Shown here: one piece after another, positions 8,791 through 17,357 of the stretch
Layout: each line of letters opens with the position of its first letter
Position numbering within the stretch: the first letter of the stretch is position 1
Source: Euryarchaeota archaeon UBA173
Lineage (GTDB): Archaea > Thermoplasmatota > Poseidoniia > Poseidoniales > Thalassarchaeaceae
Length of the DNA: 29,572 nucleotides
Direction: 5' to 3'
Assembly (NCBI GenBank): GCA_002498925.1
Contig: DAJH01000062.1
Coordinates: 1-29,572, forward strand
Translations under genes and position numbers: made by a program
Notes under the pieces: model-generated
The model's input: the letters and a program-made list of their open reading frames with translations, nothing else
Databases searched by the model: none
What the model was told of the DNA's origin: nothing

Positions 8791-9870
8791 TCATCTTTTC
8801 CCGGGATTACTCCATCTCGAATCTGATTGAGGCCTTGAAATTTCAAGGAAACTCCAGCTCCCAGAACCTAGGTGGATAGGGCATATCCAATGTTTGTTAA
8901 CACCTGAAGCAAGTCTGGAAGTCAAGCAGGCTTTCGCCCAATCACTGATTAATTTTCCACTATCATCTGGGTCATTGACTAGCCACGGTGCGTGCCCATC
9001 TCCGACAGAGCCAGCATAGCACCTCCAAGTAGTTCCGAATTTGAATCCAGGGCGAGTATTGAGTCCCCTATTCCACAGCTCTTTCAACAGGCTAGCAGTT
9101 CTCGTCATACCAAGGTCAGAGTCAGTCAGACCCGTGGAAAAACTATCGAATCTGACACTAGATTCGGGGTCTCCTAGGACATAAACCAGTTCCCTCTCCA
9201 CCCAATCAAGCTGTCGACCACCATGAATGGGTACCCCGATTACTTCAGATGGCCACTCATTTGCATGCGCAAAGAATGCTCCACCTGTGGAGGTTTCCAC
9301 ATTTTCGTATCTAGAAATATTCCTGTAAACATCATCGGAAGGAGGCTCAAGATTTCCAGTAGGGTCAGCTATTGAAAGATGGTAAGTCACTACGGACATC
9401 TCTTCATCAATCACTATGGATTCGGCTATCCTTCCTCTGCCCTCAACCTCTTTAGTCCATTCATACAGATCTTTCACATCAAAACCCTCTTCCGATGTGA
9501 ACCATCTCACCTCGGCAACAGGAAGATCGTTCCTAGGGTGCGTATCCGAACCCCATCTTAGACCCCATGAATCTTCAGAATGATCCAGTCCAATACTCTC
9601 TAGGTTGCCCTTCAGGACAATCTTGTTTCCAGGTACCCTAAGGGCCTCCATTATCGCTCCTTCAAGTATCGCCCCACCATCTTCTTCTAGTATTCTTAGT
9701 AACCAGTCTTCACTGGGAAAATCGATATGTCTGTGATCCCTGCAGAAAATCAACTCAGAAGCTGAGAGTACTAATGACCCCCCATTTTCCGGTCTACCTA
9801 TGGCTGACTTATGCCATAGCCTATCCGCCGCTGGACCATCGTAAACCCACCCCCCCTCGACGCGCTCCAT
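8791..9870 (-). CDS. endA: tRNA-splicing endonuclease, long fused-repeat form
   Basis: Cuts tRNA introns at bulge-helix-bulge sites. The 359-residue length (from ATG 9870) fits the long class in which two endonuclease units are fused. The second unit carries the catalytic triad: Tyr285 in FGTTWRCY, His293 in DGHAPWLV and Lys326 in SGVNKHW. The first unit (about residues 1-190) has the EndA N-terminal pattern (MERVEGGWVYDGPAADRLW...LVLSASELIF) but no triad, as expected for a structural half. In-frame ATGs at 9921 and 9948 would add up to 26 residues with no family match. The ATG at 9948 would share bases with the kinase start, so I prefer 9870. Confidence 0.86.
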   Translation of the reverse strand: MERVEGGWVYDGPAADRLWHKSAIGRPENGGSLVLSASELIFCRDHRHIDFPSEDWLLRILEEDGGAILEGAIMEALRVPGNKIVLKGNLESIGLDHSEDSWGLRWGSDTHPRNDLPVAEVRWFTSEEGFDVKDLYEWTKEVEGRGRIAESIVIDEEMSVVTYHLSIADPTGNLEPPSDDVYRNISRYENVETSTGGAFFAHANEWPSEVIGVPIHGGRQLDWVERELVYVLGDPESSVRFDSFSTGLTDSDLGMTRTASLLKELWNRGLNTRPGFKFGTTWRCYAGSVGDGHAPWLVNDPDDSGKLISDWAKACLTSRLASGVNKHWICPIHLGSGSWSFLEISRPQSDSRWSNPGKR

Positions 9871-9946
9871 GCCATTACGATGGCATCCCAAACTTGATTC
9901 CGTCGGTCTAGTAAGTATCATTCGCCTTGACCCCCGCGCATCAACC

Positions 9947-11005
9947 ATGGAATCACCAGACGATGTGGGAACAGAGGCTGAGATATTACGTAGGCTAAGC
10001 TCGTTGCTTGAAGACGTCGAGGGGACAAGGGTGACTCTGATAGGGGACGTGATGCTAGATAGGTACCATCATGGATATGCGAATAATCTCAACTCTACTG
10101 CCCCAGTACCAGCATTGAGAATAATTAGATCAGAGGAATCACCAGGGGCCGCTGCTCATATCGCCAGGGGATTAAACTCCCTAGGAATGGATGTTGACTT
10201 CTTCTCATGTGTGGGCGATGACAATGAAGGAGACACAATTCTGGAGATGATATCGGGAGATGGAATCTCGACAAAAGGAATCTCAGTAGTTCCCAATAGA
10301 AAGACCCTCACAAAAATTAGATTTTATGGGAGTAGGGAAAGCCTGCTAGACCAGAGTCAGGTTTTACTTCAGGCGGACAGAGGGCCCCTTGATGAACTAA
10401 GCAAATCAGTAAGCGACGACCTAATTAGCGCCGCATTGGAATCAATCCCCCTTAGTAGGGCGATCGTACTGTCTGATTACCACAAGGGGGTGATTACCGA
10501 GTCAGGGGCATCCAAGTTAATCTCCAAGGCCAAGCAATTAGATCTTCCCTGCATAGTTGATCCAAAATTAACCGGACTATCTAGAAGCAGGGGTGCAGAT
10601 GTTGTGATCTTTGGTATGCGAGGGCTCGAGCTTCAGAGGAGGAGGCTTATGCTGGATAATTCATCGGATACTGCATCCGAGTTAATTTCCAGCTATGACT
10701 GGGGGGCGATATTAGTACTAGGCGGGGTCGATGGTATCACCCTCTATCCCCGTGATGGTGACGAACTATCGATACCTTGCCGCTCCAATGCCCCTCGACA
10801 ACAGATAGGGCTCCACGATGCTGCCGCTACAGCATTGGCAGCTGCTCTTGGAAACGGCCTAGATATTTTCGATGCCGCATCACTCGCTGCCGCTGCCTGC
10901 GAATGCGTACTTACGGCTGAATCTAGCCATGAATTCGTTAACAGAGATACTCTGGGTGTTTGGCTAGAAGAACTGTCTTGGAAGCTGCAGATCTCAGATA
11001 GGTGA
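9947..11005 (+). CDS. PfkB-family sugar kinase, HldE N-domain/RfaE1-like, with altered anion-hole motif
   Basis: A 352-residue ribokinase-fold protein closest in pattern to the D-glycero-beta-D-manno-heptose-7-phosphate kinase domain. It has GDVMLDRYHHG near residue 34, APVPALRI, SPGAAAHIARGLNSLG, SCVGDDNEGD, VLSDYHKGVIT and CIVDPK. The C-terminal motif that is usually DTTGAGD reads QQIGLHD (residues 285-291), keeping the last Asp (D291, the expected base) but losing the GAG anion hole. PGGAA is also PGAAA. It may act on an unusual substrate or be a weak enzyme. The ATG at 9947 has no clear ribosome binding site, so translation is probably leaderless. The frame is open back to ATG 9869. It diverges from endA. 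Confidence 0.8.
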   Translation: MESPDDVGTEAEILRRLSSLLEDVEGTRVTLIGDVMLDRYHHGYANNLNSTAPVPALRIIRSEESPGAAAHIARGLNSLGMDVDFFSCVGDDNEGDTILEMISGDGISTKGISVVPNRKTLTKIRFYGSRESLLDQSQVLLQADRGPLDELSKSVSDDLISAALESIPLSRAIVLSDYHKGVITESGASKLISKAKQLDLPCIVDPKLTGLSRSRGADVVIFGMRGLELQRRRLMLDNSSDTASELISSYDWGAILVLGGVDGITLYPRDGDELSIPCRSNAPRQQIGLHDAAATALAAALGNGLDIFDAASLAAAACECVLTAESSHEFVNRDTLGVWLEELSWKLQISDR

Positions 11006-11053
11006 GAAGCATCAACCCAACGGGTTCAAGACATATCCTATAGGGCCAAGAAC

Positions 11054-12505
11054 GTGGTACGACAGGCCCTGTTCCTCGCATTGCTGACCTCATTGGTACT
11101 TACCGTATCTGCTCAGGCTGCAGCTGCTGATGATAGCGAAGCGTCTTTCCTAGGGTTCGATGTAGAAAATGGGATGCGCATTTCCGAACCAACGGTCATT
11201 AGCGGCTCCCTGGTTTCTTCATTGGAGCCTACTGCAGAATCTTCGTGGTCCCTTGTAGATCAGACAACAAGCGAAAATCTCGTCATCGGTGGAGGAGTCA
11301 TGTCGTTTGGCGAACCTGTAGACTATGGAAACTTATTGAAATGGAACTGGGAAATTAGTATTGAAACTAGTCTCGTCGGAGACTGCTCATGCGTACTCCA
11401 GGCCACTGTATCGCATGGAGATGGAATCAGTGTCTCTTCCTCGCTTGCGACATTCATTGGAAATTCTTCCGGTGCAATACTTCTCCCCAATGAGCCAGTC
11501 GGGGAATCATGGGCAAAAAGTGAGATAGCATTCTCGGGATGGTCAGATTCAAATTCCTCATCGGTAATAATGACCTTCTCAGTTTTGTCATCAGACTCTT
11601 TAGCGGATACATGTCAGGGAAGTACAGATCCTTCGTCCGATTTCCCACATTCTATTTCTTCAAGTGGCCAATACTATTCAATAATCGATGTTTCAGAATT
11701 TGACGATGGATGGTATTCTGCTTGGACCACGACTACCATGGAAACGGAATCTCTGACCAATTGTGTATCAATTAGGATCGATAATTCCCCTCCCGTATCC
11801 ATAATTTCTGGTGCTTCCGACGCTCAAGAGGGCGATTCAGCTATACTATTCGACGGAGGCTCTTCTGATGACGGATTTTGGGGGAAGGGAGATTTATTCT
11901 GTATCTGGACCGTTCTAGATAAATCAAGACCTGGGTCCGCGCCAATTGCTATTACCCAGGGGGAAAGTACATTTTCAATGGATACCCATTACTCAGGAGA
12001 GTTCGAGATCATACTCAGGGTTGTAGACGCGAGCGGGTTGCACAGTACAACATCAAGAACGATCAATATCGCTAATGTAGTTCCTACGGTGAAATTAGTT
12101 GTAGATGGAAAATCTGCGACTCATGGCGACAGTGTGAGGCTTTCTTCAGGGTCATCTTGGGATATCGACGCCTCAGAGTCCATGGATACTACCAATGATA
12201 TTAACGGACTAAGGTGTGTCTGGAAAATAGATAATAGCCCCGTGTACGAGGGCTGCGAGAGGACGTTTTCATGGCCCGAAAACGAATCTCAGAAGCTAAT
12301 ACTAACGGTTGAGGTAATAGACGATAACGATGACTACGCATTTATTTCAGTGGAACTAGTCCATCCCGACTATTCAGACGACCTCCCACTGGGCCTTGTA
12401 GTACTGGTGGTATCAGCAGCATTCCTTGCTTCTGCTATCCTGTTCAGGAGGAACTCCTCTTCCGGGGGAGATATACCCAAGTGGCAGCCAGACGAACAAA
12501 ATTGA
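11054..12505 (+). CDS. surface-anchored protein with PKD-like repeats
   Basis: A 483-residue exported protein starting at GTG. It has a signal peptide (ALFLALLTSLVLTVSAQA), then Ser/Asp-rich extracellular sequence. Two PKD/Ig-like units occupy about residues 245-345 and 346-440. The first shows SPPVSIISGASDAQEGDSAILFDG and FEIILRVVDASG, and the second shows VPTVKLVVDG and LILTVEVIDDNDD. A C-terminal TM helix at about 444-465 is followed by a short basic/polar tail. Cysteines occur in CIW and CVW at equivalent places in the two repeats. Such proteins are usually adhesive or structural cell-surface components. No enzymatic motif is seen. The kinase gene ends 48 bp upstream. Confidence 0.75.
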   Translation: MVRQALFLALLTSLVLTVSAQAAAADDSEASFLGFDVENGMRISEPTVISGSLVSSLEPTAESSWSLVDQTTSENLVIGGGVMSFGEPVDYGNLLKWNWEISIETSLVGDCSCVLQATVSHGDGISVSSSLATFIGNSSGAILLPNEPVGESWAKSEIAFSGWSDSNSSSVIMTFSVLSSDSLADTCQGSTDPSSDFPHSISSSGQYYSIIDVSEFDDGWYSAWTTTTMETESLTNCVSIRIDNSPPVSIISGASDAQEGDSAILFDGGSSDDGFWGKGDLFCIWTVLDKSRPGSAPIAITQGESTFSMDTHYSGEFEIILRVVDASGLHSTTSRTINIANVVPTVKLVVDGKSATHGDSVRLSSGSSWDIDASESMDTTNDINGLRCVWKIDNSPVYEGCERTFSWPENESQKLILTVEVIDDNDDYAFISVELVHPDYSDDLPLGLVVLVVSAAFLASAILFRRNSSSGGDIPKWQPDEQN

Positions 12506-12507
12506 GA

Positions 12508-12516
12508 TTTATTTTA
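12508..12516 (+). promoter_or_regulatory. possible TATA box for pepP
   Basis: TTTATTTTA lies about 43 bp before the pepP ATG in the 53-bp gap after the PKD protein. Initiation some 25 bp downstream would leave a short leader holding GGAGG (12544-12548), which decides the pepP start at 12559. Confidence 0.35.
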
Positions 12517-12558
12517 CTACATTTCAAGAACACGGGCATTGACGGAGGGTTGAGAATC

Positions 12559-13890
12559 ATGCAAGGCTTGCCCTTCGAGCTATCCGAATACCGAAGTAGA
12601 CAGGAACAGTTTCTGATGCAAATGCCTCAGGACTCCCTAGTCATAATTCCCAATAATCCAAAATCAGTAAGATCGAACGATACCCATTATCGATATCGCG
12701 CAAATTCATACATGCTCTATCTATGTGGATGGGAAGAGCCCGACTCAATTTTCACAGCCCTTTTTCTTGATGGTCAGTGGAAGACCACTCTATTTGTAAG
12801 GCCCAGAGACACTAACTCAGAGATATGGGAGGGTAAGAGGATAGGTCCCGAGGGCGCCATAAATGGGTGGCCAATTGACCAATCACTCACTATAGAAGAT
12901 GCAGATACATACATCCTTAATGCTATTTCTTCCGGTTTCAAGCCATCAATAGTCCAAGGACTGAACAATCGAATAGACAATATCGTTCTGAATCAAGATC
13001 ATGAGAACGGTCCCGTAATTGAATTGTCAGATATTCAAGATCCACGGAGTATCCTAGACATCATGAGGACGACAAAGTCCGAATCCGAAATAGAAATCAT
13101 GCAGCATGCAGCCAGTATCGCTTCCTCTGCTCATGTGTTGGCAATGGAGAAAACATTCCCTTCTATGGGGGAGTGGCAGATTCAAGCCATTATCGAGGGG
13201 CACTTCATTGACTCAGAGAGTCAATGGAGCTACCCATCAATTGTTGGAGGTGGCGAGAATGCGACAATCCTGCATTATTCCAGTAACTCAGAAACAATCG
13301 TTGACGGTGACCTAGTTCTGGTAGATGCCGGGTGCGAGGTTCATGGCTATGCGTCGGATATAACCAGAACATGGCCGGTCAGCGGTACGTTCACAGAACC
13401 TCAGAAGGAGATATACAATCTTGTTCTCGAGGCTGAAATTGCGGGAATTGAAGCTTGCATAGCTGGCTCTCCGTGGAAGTCCATGCACGAAGCTTCCTCT
13501 GCCGTTTTAGCCCGAGGACTAGTCGAACTAGGAATCTTGGATTGTAGTGCATCAGAAGCCCTAGGAAAGAATCTAGATGGCCCCTACAGGAACTACTTCA
13601 TGCATGGCACTGGTCACCTATTGGGATTGGATGTCCATGACGTAGGAGGTGGGAGAAAGGGGGATAAGAAGCCAGGACCAGTGCTCAAACCTGGGATGGT
13701 TGTCACGGTCGAACCTGGACTCTACTTCGCTAGCTGGAGGGATGATGTAGAAATTCCTGAGAGGTATGCAGGGATTGGCATTAGGATTGAAGATGATGTG
13801 CTAATAACCGAAGAAGGACCAGTTGTTCTATCTTCGGGGTGCCCCAAATCGATTGCTGAGATCGAATCAATTGTCGGTAAATCTAGGTGA
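12559..13890 (+). CDS. pepP: Xaa-Pro aminopeptidase (M24B)
   Basis: Removes the N-terminal residue of peptides with proline in the second position. The ATG at 12559 is preceded by GGAGG and gives 443 residues, close to the family's usual length. An N-terminal creatinase-like domain (1-170) precedes the pita-bread domain, where all five metal ligands are visible: D256 (VLVDAGCEVHGYASD), D267, H353 (MHGTGHLLGLDVHD), E385 (TVEPGLY) and E411 (GIRIEDD). An in-frame ATG at 12481 lies inside the previous gene and lacks a ribosome binding site. The stop overlaps the GTG start of mqnC (GTGA), so the two are translationally coupled although their functions are unrelated. Confidence 0.94.
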   Translation: MQGLPFELSEYRSRQEQFLMQMPQDSLVIIPNNPKSVRSNDTHYRYRANSYMLYLCGWEEPDSIFTALFLDGQWKTTLFVRPRDTNSEIWEGKRIGPEGAINGWPIDQSLTIEDADTYILNAISSGFKPSIVQGLNNRIDNIVLNQDHENGPVIELSDIQDPRSILDIMRTTKSESEIEIMQHAASIASSAHVLAMEKTFPSMGEWQIQAIIEGHFIDSESQWSYPSIVGGGENATILHYSSNSETIVDGDLVLVDAGCEVHGYASDITRTWPVSGTFTEPQKEIYNLVLEAEIAGIEACIAGSPWKSMHEASSAVLARGLVELGILDCSASEALGKNLDGPYRNYFMHGTGHLLGLDVHDVGGGRKGDKKPGPVLKPGMVVTVEPGLYFASWRDDVEIPERYAGIGIRIEDDVLITEEGPVVLSSGCPKSIAEIESIVGKSR

Positions 13891-15059
13891 TTTATGTGTC
13901 TTGGTCTGATATCATAGAAAGTCAGATTTCCCCAAATCCGCCAAGACTCACTGTAGAAGAAGCCATTCTGATCTATGAAGAAGCAGAATTGAATGAACTG
14001 TTACATGTAGCCCATATTAGGAGAAAACAAATGATTCGCGATAATGAGGTGACGTACCTAGTTGATAGGAACATTAACTACACCAATGTCTGCACTATTA
14101 ATTGCCAATTCTGTTCGTTCTATAGGCCCCCGGGTCACCCAGAGGTATACACTCAGTCCGTGGAACAAATCAGTGAAAGGATCTCCGAGTTAGAGAAAAT
14201 AGGCGGCTCAAGAATTCTGATGCAAGGGGGAGTTAATCCCGACCTCCCACTTTCTTGGTATACAGATTTACTATCAGAACTTAGCCACAGGCATCCCGAT
14301 ATTGACCTTGACTGCTTCTCACCAATAGAAATTGAAGGTATTGCTGACGTTTGCGGACTTAGTACATTTGAGGTACTAAGTAAACTGAAGGCGGCTGGAA
14401 TGGATGGATTGCCTGGTGGCGGTGCCGAGATGCTGGTGGATGATGTGAGGATGGACATCTCTCCATTGAAGGGCTCAGCAGACAATTGGCTCAGGGTGAT
14501 GGGCGAAGCACAGAAATTAGGACTCACAACTTCTGCTACCAATGTGTTCGGTTTCGGTGAGACCCCCTCAAATAGGGTGGAACATATGGATAGGATTAGG
14601 GAAATGCAAGATGGAGCGATTTCAGAGGGTAGGATGGGATTCACCTCTTTCATATCTTGGCCAGTTCAATTAGAGAACAACTCGTTCGGAAAGAGGAATA
14701 GAGGATCAAATAGAGTCGAACTAGGAGCATCTTCAAGCGAATATTTGAGGCATCTAGCAGTTTCAAGACTGTTCTTTGATAACATCAGACACATACAGGC
14801 ATCATGGCCTACCATGGGCCTTGAGGTAGCCCAGATAGCTCTCCTTGGGGGCGCCGATGATGCGGGATCAACTATGATGGAAGAGAATGTCGTCTCGGCA
14901 TCTGGTACTGATAGGACCGAAGCTTCTGAATTTGAGCTCCAGAGAATAATTTCTATGGCAGGATTCATTCCTCGAAAGAGGGACTCAAGGTACAATCTAC
15001 TCGAGGCGACTAGACTTTTCGAAATTGAGGCAGTGGCACCTCCTCCCTTTCAGAATTGA
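13887..15059 (+). CDS. mqnC: cyclic dehypoxanthinyl futalosine synthase (radical SAM, MqnC-like)
   Basis: A 390-residue radical SAM protein. The 4Fe-4S motif is CTINCQFC (C69, C73, C76), following DRNINYTNVC. MqnC-type blocks include ILMQGGVNPDLPLSWY, GLPGGGAEMLVDDVR, LRHLAVSRLFFDNIRHIQASWPT and the GADDAGSTMMEENVVSASG segment. MqnC cyclises dehypoxanthine futalosine in the futalosine route to menaquinone. CofH (F420 synthesis) is the nearest paralogue, but the ASWPT/STMMEENVVSA blocks favour MqnC. The GTG start overlaps the pepP TGA. The next GTG, at 13896, is an alternative. It ends flush against the convergent gene at 15060. No other mqn gene is in the window. Confidence 0.87.
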   Translation: MIYVSWSDIIESQISPNPPRLTVEEAILIYEEAELNELLHVAHIRRKQMIRDNEVTYLVDRNINYTNVCTINCQFCSFYRPPGHPEVYTQSVEQISERISELEKIGGSRILMQGGVNPDLPLSWYTDLLSELSHRHPDIDLDCFSPIEIEGIADVCGLSTFEVLSKLKAAGMDGLPGGGAEMLVDDVRMDISPLKGSADNWLRVMGEAQKLGLTTSATNVFGFGETPSNRVEHMDRIREMQDGAISEGRMGFTSFISWPVQLENNSFGKRNRGSNRVELGASSSEYLRHLAVSRLFFDNIRHIQASWPTMGLEVAQIALLGGADDAGSTMMEENVVSASGTDRTEASEFELQRIISMAGFIPRKRDSRYNLLEATRLFEIEAVAPPPFQN

Positions 15060-16133
15060 CTAACCTTCTATTCTCCCACTTCTGACTGGCAGTTCATCCA
15101 GTGAGACGTCTTCTCGATTCTCAACTATTAGTGGCTTAACCCATTTCACCCTCATACCGGAGTCTGTCACGCCCTCAACGACAATTTCCCAGTGGACAGC
15201 AATCATCGCAGAATATATCGATCCAGGCCACGAATTTTCCGGCCCTTCGAGGACTATTCTCCCTGAATCCGCTTTAACCCATGGTCCACTATCTTGAACC
15301 CTCATCGGCTCTAAGAGAAGGATACGCCCCCTGCTAACGGTCATTGGTAATGATTCCCCTACTCCAGTCCCATGTTCATCCGCTGTCGAAATCCTTCTTT
15401 CGGGTAGTGCTGTTGACATGCCCGGGGCAGGCTGTCCAGCTTCGCTTCTATTCGCAGACTCGAGTATAGCTCTTCTCTCTGGAACTGCAACTCCGACTTG
15501 AATTCTGCATCTATTGGCCGTGAATCCATTGGGAGGCGCAAACTCAGATATCTCTATTGATTTTGGCCCCATTTCCCCGATAATCATTTGCGGACTTCCG
15601 ATGGGCCTGGAAATATATTCTTCCTGCCTCCTGATATCCCTTAGGTTTGCAAATATTCTGGCTATTATGGGCATAATGAAGACCGGGAATGAAACCAGAA
15701 TGAGAAGTGGGTAATCTAGTGGACCTATTCTAATGGGGGAGTAAATAATTTCAGCGAATCCACCGAGAAGTTCAATCAATGCGGGCTCTAGTGCATGAAG
15801 GATAAGGGAAATCGACAATATCGCTACAGAGGGAAATATCATCCGTCTTGCTAGTGAGTGAATTGGGTCGGGCTCAATATACCATCCATTCCTCGTCCTC
15901 ATCAGGAATGGAAGGACATCCCTGGTTACTTCGGTACGAATAATTGGCATCCTGCCATCACCCTCCGCTTCCTTCCTCCATTCAACCATCCAACTATTCT
16001 CTGAACCAAGTTTGAATTCTGGTGGCGGTACATTTTCCGACTCTAATATCACTTCTACAAGAGGGATTTTATCGGGCTCGGTGTTGTAGTGCTCAAAGGG
16101 GGGATATCTTACTCTCTGTACAGATCGATGCAT
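15060..16133 (-). CDS. hypothetical two-TM membrane protein
   Basis: A 357-residue protein of unknown function. A soluble N-terminal ~95 residues leads to two TM helices (about 97-116 and 141-161), then ~195 residues of soluble sequence with beta-strand patterns and a Ser/Ala/Arg-rich stretch near 215-265. Its ATG lies three bases after the stop of the flavoprotein gene, so they share a transcript. The co-directional order topA, flavoprotein, this gene suggests a membrane- or lipid-linked role, but no motif supports a specific one. Its stop abuts that of mqnC on the other strand. Confidence 0.7.
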   Translation of the reverse strand: MHRSVQRVRYPPFEHYNTEPDKIPLVEVILESENVPPPEFKLGSENSWMVEWRKEAEGDGRMPIIRTEVTRDVLPFLMRTRNGWYIEPDPIHSLARRMIFPSVAILSISLILHALEPALIELLGGFAEIIYSPIRIGPLDYPLLILVSFPVFIMPIIARIFANLRDIRRQEEYISRPIGSPQMIIGEMGPKSIEISEFAPPNGFTANRCRIQVGVAVPERRAILESANRSEAGQPAPGMSTALPERRISTADEHGTGVGESLPMTVSRGRILLLEPMRVQDSGPWVKADSGRIVLEGPENSWPGSIYSAMIAVHWEIVVEGVTDSGMRVKWVKPLIVENREDVSLDELPVRSGRIEG

Positions 16134-16136
16134 AGT

Positions 16137-17342
16137 TCAACCCCAAATTAATGCCTTTGCAGCCTTACTCGCTACCCTACGAAATTCTGGAACTTCCCTC
16201 AATAGTCTAATGCCCAGAGGGACGGGATTGTCAATTTCTCCCGTCTCATTGATTATTTCTATGACTTCTTCCTTGGACCAAATCATGAATATCTCATCAA
16301 GCTCCCGGTCAGTTGATTCTGTTACAAATGCATCTCTGAGTGCTTTGGCCTTCCTATGCTTCCTCCTCATTGGATCTAGCATTTTTGAAATCCTAATCAT
16401 ATTCTCCTCCGAATGATTATCCGAGATGATGGCTCGAGAAATATCGGGAACCATAATGTCAACTTGTTCAAATCCGGGTCCAATCCCACCTCCTGTAGTT
16501 GGCTTACATGAGCCTGCAGCATCACCAAATAATGCTATTCTCGGACGAATTGTTCGCTTCAACATACCACTAGGGACAGGACCACCAAATTTGCCAACTA
16601 TTCTGCATTGAGAGAATCTCTCGGACCAAATTGAATCATTCATCAGTTTCCCCAGCAGTGATTCGCATGAGGATTCATCAAGTAAATCCGGTCTACTCCA
16701 CATGCCTATCCTAGTGGTGCTTCCTGATGGAATTGCCCAAGCAAAGAATCCTGGCGCAATACTGCTTCCTGTATACATATCGAGTACCCCCTCAACTCCT
16801 GGATAACCCGTTACTTCAACTTGGAAACCGACCATCATCTCCTTTGGCCTACCAAATCTAAATTTCCTCCTGACCCATGAATGAGCTCCGTCACAGCCAC
16901 AGATTAATTTACATTCAACCTCAACAGTTTCACCATCTTTGTTTACATGCAATAAAGCTGAATCAGGTCCAATTTCAGCATCTTCTGGATAGCTAGATAA
17001 CCATATATCGGCTCCAGCATCAATGGATTTACCGACTACTCTTTCATCGAACTTCTTTCTACAAACTGACCATGTCCTTACCCTTTCCGGATTTCCAATC
17101 TCTACGGGTGTCCCAGACGGGCCATGAATCCTGGCGCCCCAAATAATACTCAACGCAGTCTCTTCTAGTGATACCTTACTCATTGCATCGGGGTTGACCA
17201 AACCAGCGCATTGGAATGGTCTACCAACCTCCGCATGCTCCTCAATCAACAGGACAGAATGACCCGACTCTCTTAGCTTCAGAGCCAAGTAGCCACCAAC
17301 AGGTCCCGCTCCGACTATGGCCACGTCGTAGTGGAACTTCAT
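16137..17342 (-). CDS. geranylgeranyl reductase family FAD-dependent oxidoreductase
   Basis: A 401-residue flavoprotein. The FAD dinucleotide motif is VGAGPVGG (G11, G13, G16), followed by the ribose-binding acidic strand end LLIEEH and the family's CAGLVNP. The second FAD motif is FGDAAG near 268-273, with PTTGGGIGPG after it. FFAWAIPSG corresponds to the substrate-channel block YxWxFP. Members saturate isoprenoid chains of archaeal membrane lipids or quinones. The exact substrate is not readable, and menaquinone side-chain reduction is possible given mqnC nearby. The ATG at 17342 is chosen because GGGTGGT stands just upstream; a GTG at 17354 would lie in that site. It follows topA by 15 bp. 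Confidence 0.87.
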   Translation of the reverse strand: MKFHYDVAIVGAGPVGGYLALKLRESGHSVLLIEEHAEVGRPFQCAGLVNPDAMSKVSLEETALSIIWGARIHGPSGTPVEIGNPERVRTWSVCRKKFDERVVGKSIDAGADIWLSSYPEDAEIGPDSALLHVNKDGETVEVECKLICGCDGAHSWVRRKFRFGRPKEMMVGFQVEVTGYPGVEGVLDMYTGSSIAPGFFAWAIPSGSTTRIGMWSRPDLLDESSCESLLGKLMNDSIWSERFSQCRIVGKFGGPVPSGMLKRTIRPRIALFGDAAGSCKPTTGGGIGPGFEQVDIMVPDISRAIISDNHSEENMIRISKMLDPMRRKHRKAKALRDAFVTESTDRELDEIFMIWSKEEVIEIINETGEIDNPVPLGIRLLREVPEFRRVASKAAKALIWG

Positions 17343-17357
17343 GATACTAACCACCCT

